Assembly: GCA_016712265.1 (NCBI GenBank)
Contig: JADJRJ010000031.1
Coordinates: forward strand, 992,001-1,056,000
Origin: Gemmatimonadota bacterium
Lineage (GTDB): Bacteria; Gemmatimonadota; Gemmatimonadetes; Gemmatimonadales; Gemmatimonadaceae
DNA: 64,000 nucleotides
Direction: 5' to 3'
The translations under genes and the position numbers were made by a program. Numbering within the stretch: position 1 is the first letter of the stretch; every line of letters begins with the position of its first letter. Shown here in pieces: positions 1-8,337 of the stretch. The notes under the pieces were generated by a model. The model had not been told where the DNA came from. It saw only the letters and a program-made list of their open reading frames with translations, and did no database searches.

Positions 1-16
1 GGAGGCTTTCACCCTC

Positions 17-2572
17 GTGACAATGCGACGCCTCCTGTCCTTGACGCTTGTGGCCGCTGGTGCCGCAGGTCATGCCCAACAACTTGCCCCGACGTCCCCG
101 CGGGCCCCGCGTGCGGTGGCCCCGTTCGTGACGGAAGCGGTGAAGGCGGGTACCGCGCCGGTGATCGATGGCCGGGATCGCGACGCGGTGTGGGCGCAGG
201 CGCAGGTCCTGGATGCGTTCCGTCAGTTTGACCCGGTCGAGGACGCCGATCCGACGCTGCGGACGGAGGCGCGGTTCGCGTATGACGAGAAGAACCTCTA
301 TGTGCTCGTCCGCGCCTTTGACCCGCATCCCGACTCCATCATGGCGCTGCTCTCGCGCCGGGACGAGCGCACACAGTCTGACTACATCCGCGTCATGATC
401 GACTCGTACCACGACCGGCGCACGGCGTACCAGTTCGTGGTCAATCCCGCCGGGGTGCAGCGTGACATCTACCTCTACAATGACGGTGAGCAGGACGAGA
501 CCTGGAATGCGGTCTGGGACGTGAAGACCGCGATCGACTCCCTCGGGTGGGTGGCGGAGTTTCGCATTCCCCTGAGCCAGCTGCGTTTCGCCCCGCGGGA
601 TGAACACACCTTCGGCGTGGGGGTGCAGCGTGAAGTGGCGCGGCTCAATGAGCGCAGCAGCTGGCCGTTGTACCGGCGGACCGCGTTCGGCATCGCCTCC
701 CAACTCGGGGAAATCCGCGGGATCCGCGGGATCGGTGGGAACCGTCGCGTGGAACTGATGCCGTACTCGGTGCAGTCCAACGAGTCACGGGTCCGCGGAG
801 CCGGCTGGGGGCGGACGCAACGATCAACTGCTGGCGCGGACCTCAAGCTGGGGATTTCGTCGAACCTGACCCTGGACGCAACGATCAATCCGGACTTTGG
901 GCAGGTGGAGGCTGATCCCGCGGTGCTCAACCTCTCGGCCTTTGAGCAGTTCTTCGAGGAGCGGCGGCCGTTCTTCCTGGAGGGGACCGGGATCTTCTCG
1001 TTCGCCATTGACTGCAACGATGGCCAGTGCACGGGTCCCTTCTACTCCCGGCGGGTTGGGCGCGCGCCACAGACGGGCTTCCTCAGCCCGGACGCGAACG
1101 CGGTCCCGACGTCGAGCACGATCCTGGGAGCTGCCAAGCTGACCGGTCGCCTGTCGAACGGGATGTCCCTTGGTGTCATGAACGCCGTGACCGGACGTGA
1201 GGCGGTCGCCGATTCGTTGACGGTGGAGCCGCGCGCGAACTACTTCGTGGCGAGGATGCAGCAGGACCTGCGAGGCGGTCGCAGCGGCTTCGGGGCTATC
1301 GTGTCTGCCGCCAATCGCAGCCTGGATGCGCAAACGCGGGACTTTCTCCGCCGCGACGCCTACACCGCCGGCGTCGACTTCCGGCACCGGTTTGGCCCGG
1401 GCGACAACCTCCAGGTCTCCGGGCACGTGCTCGGCAGTGCCGTGCACGGGAGCGAGTCGGCGATCGCGCGGACACAACGGAGTGGGGTGCACTTCTATCA
1501 GCGCCCCGACGATGACATCGCCTACGACTCCACGCGCACCAGCCTCGGGGGGCTCAGCTCGGGGATCGGGATCAACAAGAGTGGTGGCGGCATTACGCGT
1601 TTTCACACCGGGCTGTGGTACAAGTCGCCTGGCCTGGAAGTGAACGACCTGGGGTACATGCAGAGCGCCAACAGCATGGGGCACTCGCTGTGGTTTGCGC
1701 TGGTGTTCCAGCAGCCGCGGGCGTTCTACCGGCGCTTGCAGGTGAACTTCAACCAGTGGAACTCGTTCTTTACCGACGGTGTCGCCAACGGCCGGGGTGG
1801 GAACATCAACCTGAACGGCCAGTTGAAGAACATGTGGTTCTTCTACGGCGGAGTGGGTGGCGAACTTGGGACGTACTGCGGTGCCTGCCTGCGCGGCGGC
1901 CCCGCATTGTTCGAGTTGCCTCGCATGTTCAGCTTCATGGGATTCGGCGGCGACCAGCGCAAGGCGGTCGTGCCAGAGTTCAACTTCAACTACAGTCGCG
2001 GCGACGTCGGGCGTTCCCACAACCTGGGATTGGGCCCCCGCGTGAATGTGCGCGTGGCGTCGAGATTCTCGGCCTCGCTGGGGGTGAACTACAATCGGAA
2101 CGTGGACGACCGGCAGTGGATCGCGAACTACGGATCCATCGGGGCGGACACCACGAGGTACACCATCGCGCGCCTCGACCAGAAGACGGTCACGCTCACG
2201 TCGCGGGTGAACTGGACGGCGTCGCCAACGCTGTCGGTGCAGCTCTACGCGCAGCCTTTCGCCACCGGGGGGTCGTACACCGACTGGCGCCATGTGCGCG
2301 ATCCGCGCAACCGCACCTACGACGCGCAATTCACGTCCTATGGTGACGGCGCGGCGCCCGAGGGATTCAACTTCAAGCAGTTTCGCTCCAACACGGTGGT
2401 GCGGTGGGAATACCGCCCGGGTTCCACGTTGTTCTTCGTGTGGCAGCAGGGGCGCACGCAGGACCATCTCGACCCGGGGTCGTTCCAGTTCGGGCGCGAC
2501 TATCGCAACCTGTTCGATGCGCATCCGCAGAACACGTTCCTCATCAAGGCGAGCTACTGGATGGGATTGTAG
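17..2572 (+). CDS. DUF5916 outer-membrane protein with CBM9-like domain
   Basis: Predicted 851-residue exported protein. Residues 1-21 form a signal peptide (basic start, Leu/Ala core). Residues about 38-205 resemble a CBM9-like carbohydrate-binding fold (VIDG start, acidic and aromatic strands, EFRIPLSQLRF end). The rest has the alternating polar/aromatic pattern of a beta-barrel and ends in an aromatic stretch (SYWMGL), matching DUF5916 proteins of Bacteroidota and Gemmatimonadota. Length fits that family. The GTG at 17 lies 11 bases after a GGAGG at 1-5; an ATG at 23 is the alternative. No partner gene defines a substrate, so binding or uptake of a polymer is inference only. Confidence 0.8.
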   Translation: MTMRRLLSLTLVAAGAAGHAQQLAPTSPRAPRAVAPFVTEAVKAGTAPVIDGRDRDAVWAQAQVLDAFRQFDPVEDADPTLRTEARFAYDEKNLYVLVRAFDPHPDSIMALLSRRDERTQSDYIRVMIDSYHDRRTAYQFVVNPAGVQRDIYLYNDGEQDETWNAVWDVKTAIDSLGWVAEFRIPLSQLRFAPRDEHTFGVGVQREVARLNERSSWPLYRRTAFGIASQLGEIRGIRGIGGNRRVELMPYSVQSNESRVRGAGWGRTQRSTAGADLKLGISSNLTLDATINPDFGQVEADPAVLNLSAFEQFFEERRPFFLEGTGIFSFAIDCNDGQCTGPFYSRRVGRAPQTGFLSPDANAVPTSSTILGAAKLTGRLSNGMSLGVMNAVTGREAVADSLTVEPRANYFVARMQQDLRGGRSGFGAIVSAANRSLDAQTRDFLRRDAYTAGVDFRHRFGPGDNLQVSGHVLGSAVHGSESAIARTQRSGVHFYQRPDDDIAYDSTRTSLGGLSSGIGINKSGGGITRFHTGLWYKSPGLEVNDLGYMQSANSMGHSLWFALVFQQPRAFYRRLQVNFNQWNSFFTDGVANGRGGNINLNGQLKNMWFFYGGVGGELGTYCGACLRGGPALFELPRMFSFMGFGGDQRKAVVPEFNFNYSRGDVGRSHNLGLGPRVNVRVASRFSASLGVNYNRNVDDRQWIANYGSIGADTTRYTIARLDQKTVTLTSRVNWTASPTLSVQLYAQPFATGGSYTDWRHVRDPRNRTYDAQFTSYGDGAAPEGFNFKQFRSNTVVRWEYRPGSTLFFVWQQGRTQDHLDPGSFQFGRDYRNLFDAHPQNTFLIKASYWMGL

Positions 2573-2640
2573 CCGACGGTCGGCGGGTGGCCGCGTGCGG
2601 CGTGCGGTGAACCCAAGGGCGTGATTTCCGGTGGCTTCAC

Positions 2641-2669
2641 TTCCGGCGGTCGCGCCCTGCTCCTATATT
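2641..2669 (+). promoter_or_regulatory. candidate vegetative promoter for the tldD-like gene
   Basis: A good -10 box, TATATT, at 2664-2669 lies 25 bases before the GTG start of the tldD-like gene. The -35 side (TTCCGG at 2641-2646, 17-base spacer) is weak. AAAGGGA at 2684-2690 is the ribosome-binding site. Confidence 0.35.
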
Positions 2670-2694
2670 CGCGCAGACGCTTCAAAGGGACTGC

Positions 2695-4338
2695 GTGAGC
2701 TCCAGTCGTCGCACCTTCCTCAAGAACTCCTCGCGCGCCGCAGCCGCCATCGGCATCGCCGCGCACCTCCCTGCCCAGCACCTCACCACGGGTAACGGAG
2801 CCGCAATCACCGGTGGTCCCGGACCGATCGACCCCGGTGACCCGGTCCTTCGTGAGTTTGCGAAGGTGGCGCTGGACGAAGCGCGACGTGCCGGCGCCAG
2901 CTACGCCGACGTGCGGTTCTCCCGCAACCGGTCGCGCAACGTCTTCACCCGCGAACGGCGCGTCCAGGGGATTTCGGACAACGACACCTTCGGGTTCGGC
3001 GTTCGCGCGCTGGTCGAGGGGACCTGGGGATTCGCGGCATCGAGCAATGTGACCCGCGACGAAGTCGCGCGCGTTGCACGTCAGGCGGTCACGCAGGGGA
3101 AGGCCAACCGGGTCGCGCAGCTGCGTCCGGTACAGCTCGCGCCGGCGGACGCGACGCCCAATGGTGAGTGGAAGAGCCCGATTCAGGTGGATCCGTTCAC
3201 CGTGGCGGTCGAAGACAAGATCGCTCTGCTGCTGGCAGCCAACGAGGCGGCGCTCAAGGTACGCGGTGCACGGTTCGTGAACTCCTCGATGTTCTTCCTT
3301 CGCGAGGAGAAGACCTTCGCGAACACCGATGGCACCTTCACGGCGCAGACGATTTACCGCGTCTCCACCGGCCTGAACATCACGGCGGTGTCGGCAGACA
3401 ACCCGGATTTCCAGTCGCTGCAGTCGTATGAGACGCAGCCGATGGGGCTGGGCTACGAGTACGTGACCAACGCGAAGCTCGTCGAGAACGCGACCCGCTG
3501 GGCGGACCTGGCCGTGCAGAAGCTCTCGGCGAAGCCGGTGGATGTCGGGCGCTACGACCTCGTCCTGCACCCGTCACACCTGGGCCTCACGTTGCACGAG
3601 GCCATCGCGCATCCCACCGAGCTGGATCGGGCGTATGGCTTCGAGGCCAACTATGCCGGCACGAGTTTCGTCGCCCCGCCGGAGAAGGTCCTCGGCAAGT
3701 TTCGCTACGGCCCCGAGTTCATGAACGTGGTGGGTGACCGACACCAGGCGGGCTCGCTGTCGGCGGTTGGCTGGGACGATGAAGGGGTCAAGCCCGAGGA
3801 GTTCCACATCATCAAGGCGGGGCTCGTCAACGACTACCAGACCACGCGCGAACAGGCGATGTGGCTGGATTGGTGGTACAAGCAGCAGGGCCGCCCCACG
3901 CGGTCGCACGGTTGCTCGTACGCGCAGTCCTGGGCCGACGTGCAGTTCCAGCGCATGCCCAACGTGTCGTTACTTCCCGGTGAGAAGGACCTCTCGTTTG
4001 AGGACCTGATCGCGGCGACGGACCGCGGGATCGCCATCGTCGGCGATGGCTCGTTCTCGATCGATCAGCAGCGGTACAACGCCCAGTTTGGCGGGCAGCT
4101 GTTCTATGAGATTCGTGGCGGCAAGGTCGTCGGGATGCTCAAGGACGTGGCATACCAGATCCAGACGCCAGTCTTCTGGAACGCGATCGACATGATCGGT
4201 GGAAAGAGCAGCTACATGCTCTGGGGGGCGTTCGGGGACGGGAAGGGGCAGCCGGCCCAGTCGAACGCGATCTCGCATGGGTGCCCGCCAACGCGGCACC
4301 GCCAGATCAACGTCATCAACACGGGGCGGCAGGGATGA
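2695..4338 (+). CDS. tldD: TldD-like metalloprotease subunit with Tat signal
   Basis: 547-residue TldD-family protein. TldD pairs with TldE/PmbA to form a zinc protease that degrades unfolded or modified peptides. The family motif HExxxH is present as HEAIAHPTE starting at residue 301. Unlike cytosolic TldD, the N-terminus reads SSRRTFLKNSS followed by an Ala-rich hydrophobic stretch, a twin-arginine export signal, so this copy probably acts outside the cytoplasm. The GTG start at 2695 follows AAAGGGA by four bases. Its stop TGA overlaps the ATG of the PmbA-like partner (ATGA), so the two are translationally coupled. Substrate unknown. Confidence 0.87.
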   Translation: MSSSRRTFLKNSSRAAAAIGIAAHLPAQHLTTGNGAAITGGPGPIDPGDPVLREFAKVALDEARRAGASYADVRFSRNRSRNVFTRERRVQGISDNDTFGFGVRALVEGTWGFAASSNVTRDEVARVARQAVTQGKANRVAQLRPVQLAPADATPNGEWKSPIQVDPFTVAVEDKIALLLAANEAALKVRGARFVNSSMFFLREEKTFANTDGTFTAQTIYRVSTGLNITAVSADNPDFQSLQSYETQPMGLGYEYVTNAKLVENATRWADLAVQKLSAKPVDVGRYDLVLHPSHLGLTLHEAIAHPTELDRAYGFEANYAGTSFVAPPEKVLGKFRYGPEFMNVVGDRHQAGSLSAVGWDDEGVKPEEFHIIKAGLVNDYQTTREQAMWLDWWYKQQGRPTRSHGCSYAQSWADVQFQRMPNVSLLPGEKDLSFEDLIAATDRGIAIVGDGSFSIDQQRYNAQFGGQLFYEIRGGKVVGMLKDVAYQIQTPVFWNAIDMIGGKSSYMLWGAFGDGKGQPAQSNAISHGCPPTRHRQINVINTGRQG

Positions 4339-5705
4339 GCGACCTCCAGACGCTTCAGGGCGCGCGGGTGCTGTCGCGCGCCGAGGCCGAGTCGCTGGCC
4401 AAGCGCATTCTCGGATTCTCGCAGGCCGAGGCTGCGCGGGTGTCGATCAACTCGGGAAATCGCGGGAACACTCGGTTCGCGGTAAACCAGGTCTCGACGG
4501 GCGGCGACAACTTCAACACGTCGGTCACGATCCTGAGTTGGGTGGGGAGGCGCAGCGGTTCGGTGACGACCAACAAGCTGGATGACGCCGCGTTGCGCGA
4601 GGCGGTGCAGATGAGTGAGCGCATCGCGCGGTTGTCCCCCGAAGACCCGGAGGCGATGCCCGAGCTGGAGCCGCAGCAGTATGCGGCATACGACGGGTGG
4701 AGCGATGCCACGGCGGGACTCGATCCTTCCACGCGGGCGGCCGCGACGCGGGAGATCACCGAGGCCTCACGTCAGGCGGGGCTGGTTTCTACCGGCTACC
4801 TCGAGACCCAGGCCGGAGCGAGTGCCGTCGCGAACTCGAAGGGGCTGTTCGCGTACACGCGGCAGACGGGCCTCGCCTTCACCACGACGGTGCGAACCGA
4901 GGATGGGACGGGGTCTGGATGGGCGGGAACGGCATCCCATGACTGGACCCGCGTGAACCCTGGCGCGCTTGCTGCCCGTGCGATCGACAAGGCGAAGCGT
5001 TCCCAGAACCCTGTGGCCATCGAACCCGGACGATATACGGTCATCCTGGAACCCACCGCGGTGGGGAACCTCGTCCAGTTGATCAGCGGCGCGGTCAGCG
5101 CACGGAGCGCGGAAGAGGGCCGTTCGTTCTTCTCCAAGCAGGGCGGTGGGACAAAGGTCGGGCTCAAGGTGATCGACGAACGGGTGACGCTGACGAGTGA
5201 TCCTGCCGATCCTGAAGCGTATGCGTCACCATTCTCTGGCGATGGACTCCCCAACCGGAAGACGACCTGGATCGAGAACGGTGTGGTCCGGAACCTCGCG
5301 TACGATCGTTATTGGGCATCGCGCAAGGGCGTCGAGGCGGTGTCGGCAGGGGGGACGCTGCGCATGAGCGGTGGCACCGCGACCATCGAGGAGTTGATTG
5401 CCTCGACACAGCGCGGCCTGCTAGTCACGCGCTTCTGGTATATCCGCGGGGTCGATCCGCGGACGATCCTCTACACCGGGCTTACGCGGGACGGCACGTT
5501 CCTCATCGAGAACGGGCGGATCACGCGAGCAGTGAAGAACCTGCGCTTCAATGAGTCGCCGATCTTCATGCTCAACAACCTGGAAGCGATGGGGCGGCCG
5601 GAGCGGGTGAGTGCCAGCGAATCGGGTGGTCCGGGAAGCGCTATTGTGGTTCCGCCAATAAAATGTCGCGAATTCAACTTTACGAGCTTGAGTGACGCAA
5701 TATAG
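4335..5705 (+). CDS. pmbA: TldE/PmbA-like partner of the TldD-like protease
   Basis: 456 residues from the ATG at 4335, which overlaps the stop of the upstream tldD-like gene by four bases; longer in-frame starts inside that gene are unlikely. The sequence follows the PmbA/TldE fold, with the conserved C-terminal stretch (RAVKNLRFNESPIFMLNN, then REFNFTSLSD at the end). As in known TldE proteins no HExxxH zinc motif is seen, so it is probably the non-catalytic half of the heterodimer. No signal peptide is evident although its partner has a Tat signal; it may be co-exported with it (inference). Confidence 0.86.
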   Translation: MSDLQTLQGARVLSRAEAESLAKRILGFSQAEAARVSINSGNRGNTRFAVNQVSTGGDNFNTSVTILSWVGRRSGSVTTNKLDDAALREAVQMSERIARLSPEDPEAMPELEPQQYAAYDGWSDATAGLDPSTRAAATREITEASRQAGLVSTGYLETQAGASAVANSKGLFAYTRQTGLAFTTTVRTEDGTGSGWAGTASHDWTRVNPGALAARAIDKAKRSQNPVAIEPGRYTVILEPTAVGNLVQLISGAVSARSAEEGRSFFSKQGGGTKVGLKVIDERVTLTSDPADPEAYASPFSGDGLPNRKTTWIENGVVRNLAYDRYWASRKGVEAVSAGGTLRMSGGTATIEELIASTQRGLLVTRFWYIRGVDPRTILYTGLTRDGTFLIENGRITRAVKNLRFNESPIFMLNNLEAMGRPERVSASESGGPGSAIVVPPIKCREFNFTSLSDAI

Positions 5706-5706
5706 A
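5679..5706 (+). promoter_or_regulatory. candidate promoter before the Lys-rich peptide gene
   Basis: TTTACG (5679-5684), a 16-base spacer and TATAGA (5701-5706) form a plausible sigma-70-like site at the AT-richer end of the pmbA gene. The transcript would carry a leader of roughly 210 bases containing a 7-bp inverted repeat, CAACCGG (5841-5847) and CCGGTTG (5860-5866). Both boxes are imperfect. Confidence 0.3.
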
Positions 5707-5926
5707 TTGTGGTGGTCTTATTGATGATCCTTGGTTCGTCAGGCACTGCACGCTGGTGCTGGAGGTTCACGGGACGCAATGAGACAAGCGGTTGGTTCGG
5801 GTAGTTTCGCAGAACAGCGCCGCAGTCTGGCGCGATCGAACAACCGGGTGAGCGATCATCCGGTTGCTGCCGACCACTCCACCGGGGGAATGGAACGGCA
5901 AAAACCACAGACCAGGAGATTTTCTC

Positions 5927-5992
5927 ATGGCTGCCAAGAAGAAGACTGCGAAGAAGGCCACCAAGAAGAAGGCCGCGAAGAAGAAGAAGTAA
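5927..5992 (+). CDS. 21-residue Lys/Ala-rich basic peptide
   Basis: A complete very short gene: ATG at 5927, TAA at 5990, coding only Met, Ala, Lys and Thr; 13 of 21 residues are Lys, in a repeating K-K-x-A pattern. AGGAG at 5913-5917 is correctly placed before the ATG, and a strong hairpin with a T run begins 28 bases after the stop, so it looks like a real monocistronic unit. The composition resembles the C-terminal tails of bacterial histone-H1-like and HU-type DNA-binding proteins. Nucleic-acid binding is inference; no family can be assigned from 21 residues. Confidence 0.65.
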   Translation: MAAKKKTAKKATKKKAAKKKK

Positions 5993-6020
5993 GCGGTCAG
6001 TGGTCCCAACCAACAAAAAG

Positions 6021-6048
6021 GCCGACGCGAAGTTGCGTCGGCTTTTTT
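6021..6048. terminator. bidirectional intrinsic terminator
   Basis: Perfect 8-bp stem GCCGACGC/GCGTCGGC (6021-6028 and 6035-6042) with loop GAAGTT, followed on the plus strand by six T and on the minus strand by a T run (complement of the A run before 6020). It lies between the convergent 21-residue and 53-residue reading frames and can serve both. Confidence 0.85.
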
Positions 6049-6081
6049 GTTTCCCGTTCGCTCGGCCGGGGACGGCCCTCG

Positions 6082-6243
6082 TCAGGCCGGCTGGGCAACC
6101 CCGGACGCCAGTCCCGGCTCTTCCTCTTGCTGGCCCCAGACGTAGGCCCAGAACCGCGGCTCCGGCTCGGGGAGGCTGCCACCCGAGATCACGATGCCCA
6201 CGGGCTCGTCATCGATGTCGAAGGTCGTATTGAAGTGTTCCAT
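6082..6243 (-). CDS. 53-residue acidic small protein of unknown function
   Basis: Minus-strand frame from ATG at 6243 to TGA at 6084-6082. The protein begins MEHFNTTFDIDDEPVG, has a Gly-Gly-Ser turn, an aromatic patch (FWAYVWG, residues 31-37) and an acidic run (EEE, 40-42). GAGGGG lies a few bases upstream as a possible ribosome-binding site, and the bidirectional terminator lies just downstream. The sense-like amino-acid mix, with Trp, Tyr and Phe spread through it, differs from the Arg/Ser/Pro-rich shadow frames nearby. Not a family I recognise. Confidence 0.5.
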   Translation of the reverse strand: MEHFNTTFDIDDEPVGIVISGGSLPEPEPRFWAYVWGQQEEEPGLASGVAQPA

Positions 6244-6348
6244 GTCCCCTCACCCTGTATGTGGTTCACTGAGTGTCGCTGGAAAGACACCTATACCTAC
6301 GCTCGACCCCGTGTTCCGGATGCGGGTGAAGGTCAGGCGCCAGACGAC

Positions 6349-6389
6349 AAAAAAAACCGCAGCCGACGAGAACGGTTCGCCGGCTGCGG
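6349..6389 (-). terminator. intrinsic terminator, minus strand
   Basis: Stem of CCGCAGCCG (6357-6365) with CGGCTGCGG (6381-6389), followed on the minus strand by eight T (A run at 6349-6356). It ends transcripts coming from the methyltransferase-like gene or from the structured region between them. Confidence 0.8.
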
Positions 6390-6550
6390 CTGCGGTGTTG
6401 AACCGCCTCTCAAGCAGACTACATCCAAGGCACAACCCGTGCCGAGATCAGGGTCGGGCCGGACCGCCTGAGCGCGTAACTTCTACGGCTGAAGCCGTTG
6501 CGAAGTGACACGGCCTTGAGTGGACAGCCGTGTCGGCCCGACACGGCTGT
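6349..6550 (-). ncRNA. candidate structured small RNA or long structured 3' UTR
   Basis: This gene-free stretch carries a row of inverted repeats in the minus-strand direction: a 13-bp palindrome (6524-6550) touching the stop codon of the upstream gene, ACGGCT/AGCCGT (6485-6498), GGCAC/GTGCC (6429-6443), GCGGT/ACCGC (6392-6406), and then the terminator with eight T (6349-6389). No credible reading frame fills it. It may be an independent small RNA or a 3'-UTR-derived RNA. It does not match the signature sequences I know for tmRNA, RNase P, SRP or tRNA. From 6244 to 6348 I see only the possible ribosome-binding site of the 53-residue gene. Confidence 0.35.
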
Positions 6551-7308
6551 CAGGCGACGGCCTTCCGCGCAATGAACGAGTCGTGCGTCAGCTGGGAGAC
6601 CGCCCAGCCATCGTAGCGCTGGACCATGTCCTCGCAGCTCACGGCTGACTGCCCGGCAACGAGCGTTCGGACGAGGTGAACGCCGCCGTCCAAGGTGGCG
6701 CTCTTGAGAATCTCGATCACCCGGATCCTCTCTTCCATGGAGAGACGCTCGAAGGCCGCAGGGGTAGACACCACGCAATGCAGGGGCTCGCGGGGGTACC
6801 ACCGCTCCAGAGGCCCGTCCATACCATGGACGCGTGAGGCGAGCCCGACCTGTCCGGCGGCGGCAAGCACGCGGTCGACGGCGTCCGGGTCGTGTTCGAC
6901 GGTTGTGACCTGGCAGCCGTGGGCGGTCAGGTACAGCGTGGTCGCCTCGTCCGGTGTCCCGACCACGAGCACGTTGGCGTTGGGGGTGGCGGGGGTCGCC
7001 TGGACCAGGGGGGCGTCGGCGGCCATGCCCCAGTGTTCGGGACGCCGGTACAGCTCCAGGAGCTTGAGCCGGCGTCGACGCCAGGTGGTAAACGAGGGCA
7101 GCCGAAGGCGGGCCCGGATGATGCGATCCACTTCGGCACAGAGGACGACCTCGCCGAGGAGGAGCTGCTCGCTGTCGCGCATAACCGCGACGGCTTCATC
7201 CCCGATGCGGAGGATCGCCGAACGCGGGATCGAGTCCTTATAGTTCTCGATCTCCTGCTCCACGTAGCATTCGTACTCGTGCTTGAGCGAACGCGTAAAT
7301 CCGGTCAT
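6550..7308 (-). CDS. class I methyltransferase-like protein
   Basis: 252 residues. The C-terminal half has a Rossmann-type SAM-binding pattern: VLVVGTPDEATTLYLTAHG (motif I region, about residue 115), then VTTVEHDPDAVDRV with the acidic residue that would hold the SAM ribose. The Gly-rich loop is less regular than in good methyltransferases, so activity is uncertain. The N-terminal 100 residues are helical and charged (YECYVEQEIENYKDS) and belong to no domain I recognise. The gene stands alone; its stop codon touches a 13-bp palindrome leading into the structured region downstream. Substrate unknown. Confidence 0.55.
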   Translation of the reverse strand: MTGFTRSLKHEYECYVEQEIENYKDSIPRSAILRIGDEAVAVMRDSEQLLLGEVVLCAEVDRIIRARLRLPSFTTWRRRRLKLLELYRRPEHWGMAADAPLVQATPATPNANVLVVGTPDEATTLYLTAHGCQVTTVEHDPDAVDRVLAAAGQVGLASRVHGMDGPLERWYPREPLHCVVSTPAAFERLSMEERIRVIEILKSATLDGGVHLVRTLVAGQSAVSCEDMVQRYDGWAVSQLTHDSFIARKAVA

Positions 7309-7401
7309 GCCCCTGCGCGATAGGCGTAGTCCCTAAATAAGGCCGTCTCGTCAGGCGCGCAAGTGTTAGGCACACCCTCGTCAGGCACTCGTCAGGCACC
7401 C

Positions 7402-8337
7402 ATGGGGAAATCCTCGCTGGTTCGGATTCGCGAAGGCGTCGCCCTCGGCGACCTTCACTTCGAGGGACAGGTGGAGTCCGTCGCCACCTACCTCGTCGAG
7501 ACCCGCGACGGCCTTGCCGTCGTCGACCCGGGACCTACCTCGTGTGCGGACGGCTTTCACGAAGCGCTCCGACGCTTTGGGGCTGAGCTCGGCGACGTCC
7601 GGCACGTCCTGTTGACGCACATTCACCTGGACCATGCCGGCTACACGGGGGCGCTGGCGAGGGCCGTGCCGCGCGCGACCGTGTACGTGCACGAGGTCGG
7701 TGCTCCGCACCTGGTGGACCCCACGCGCTTGCTCACGAGTGCGCGACGCATCTACGGCACGTATATGGACAGGCTCTGGGGAGAGTTCCTCCCGGTGCCG
7801 GCCGACCGCCTGCACGTCCTCGCCGGAGACGAGCGCCTCGCGCTGGGCGAAAGACGCTGGCGCGTGGCGGCGACGCCGGGGCATGCCATCCATCACCTCG
7901 CCTTCCTCGACGAACGGGAGGGGCTCGCCTGGACCGGGGACGTCGCCGGTGAAGCGACCCAGCATGGCACCCCGGCGCTGCCCGCGGCACCGCCGCCCGA
8001 CATCGACCTCGAGGCCTGGCGTACCTCGCTCGACCTCCTGGAGGGGTGGCGCGCCGAGCAACTGCTGCTGACGCACTTTGGATCGGTGGCCGACCCGGCC
8101 GCTCACCTCAGTGAACTCTGGGGCCGGGTCGTCGATTGGGCCGAAAAGGTGCGGGTGTCACTCGATGAGCCTGGTACGGACGAGGAGCGCGCCGCACAGT
8201 TTGCGAATGCGGAGTGGGCGTTCCTGACGCGCGACCTCCCATCGGCGCAGGCTGCCTGGGTCCATCGCGCCACCATCGAGAGTTCGTGGCCTGGTCTCGC
8301 GCGGTACTGGCGCAAGCGGACGGCGGCGAGTGCCTGA
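7402..8337 (+). CDS. metallo-beta-lactamase-fold hydrolase
   Basis: 311 residues from the ATG at 7402; a GTG at 7363 is less likely because it would add a low-complexity lead. The zinc-binding HxHxDH motif is present (THIHLDHAG: H73, H75, D77, H78), with further ligands H161 (ATPGHAIHH), D180 (WTGD) and H225 (LLTHFGS), so the two-metal site looks complete. The layout is that of glyoxalase-II-like hydrolases with an extra helical C-terminus. Three copies of CGTCAGGC lie just upstream (7349-7397). Its end overlaps mutM by eight bases, so the two are co-transcribed. Substrate unknown. Confidence 0.82.
   Translation: MGKSSLVRIREGVALGDLHFEGQVESVATYLVETRDGLAVVDPGPTSCADGFHEALRRFGAELGDVRHVLLTHIHLDHAGYTGALARAVPRATVYVHEVGAPHLVDPTRLLTSARRIYGTYMDRLWGEFLPVPADRLHVLAGDERLALGERRWRVAATPGHAIHHLAFLDEREGLAWTGDVAGEATQHGTPALPAAPPPDIDLEAWRTSLDLLEGWRAEQLLLTHFGSVADPAAHLSELWGRVVDWAEKVRVSLDEPGTDEERAAQFANAEWAFLTRDLPSAQAAWVHRATIESSWPGLARYWRKRTAASA

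Noticed and set aside
824..2524. Minus-strand frame of 566 residues inside the DUF5916 gene
   Set aside because: Composition of a shadow frame (Arg, Val, Pro, His) and no domain.
5841..5866. Inverted repeat before the Lys-rich peptide as a riboswitch
   Set aside because: Only one 7-bp stem and no conserved aptamer features.
6392..6443. T-arm-like GCGGTTCAACACCGC (minus strand) as part of a tRNA
   Set aside because: No acceptor, D or anticodon stems can be built around it; kept as part of the structured region.
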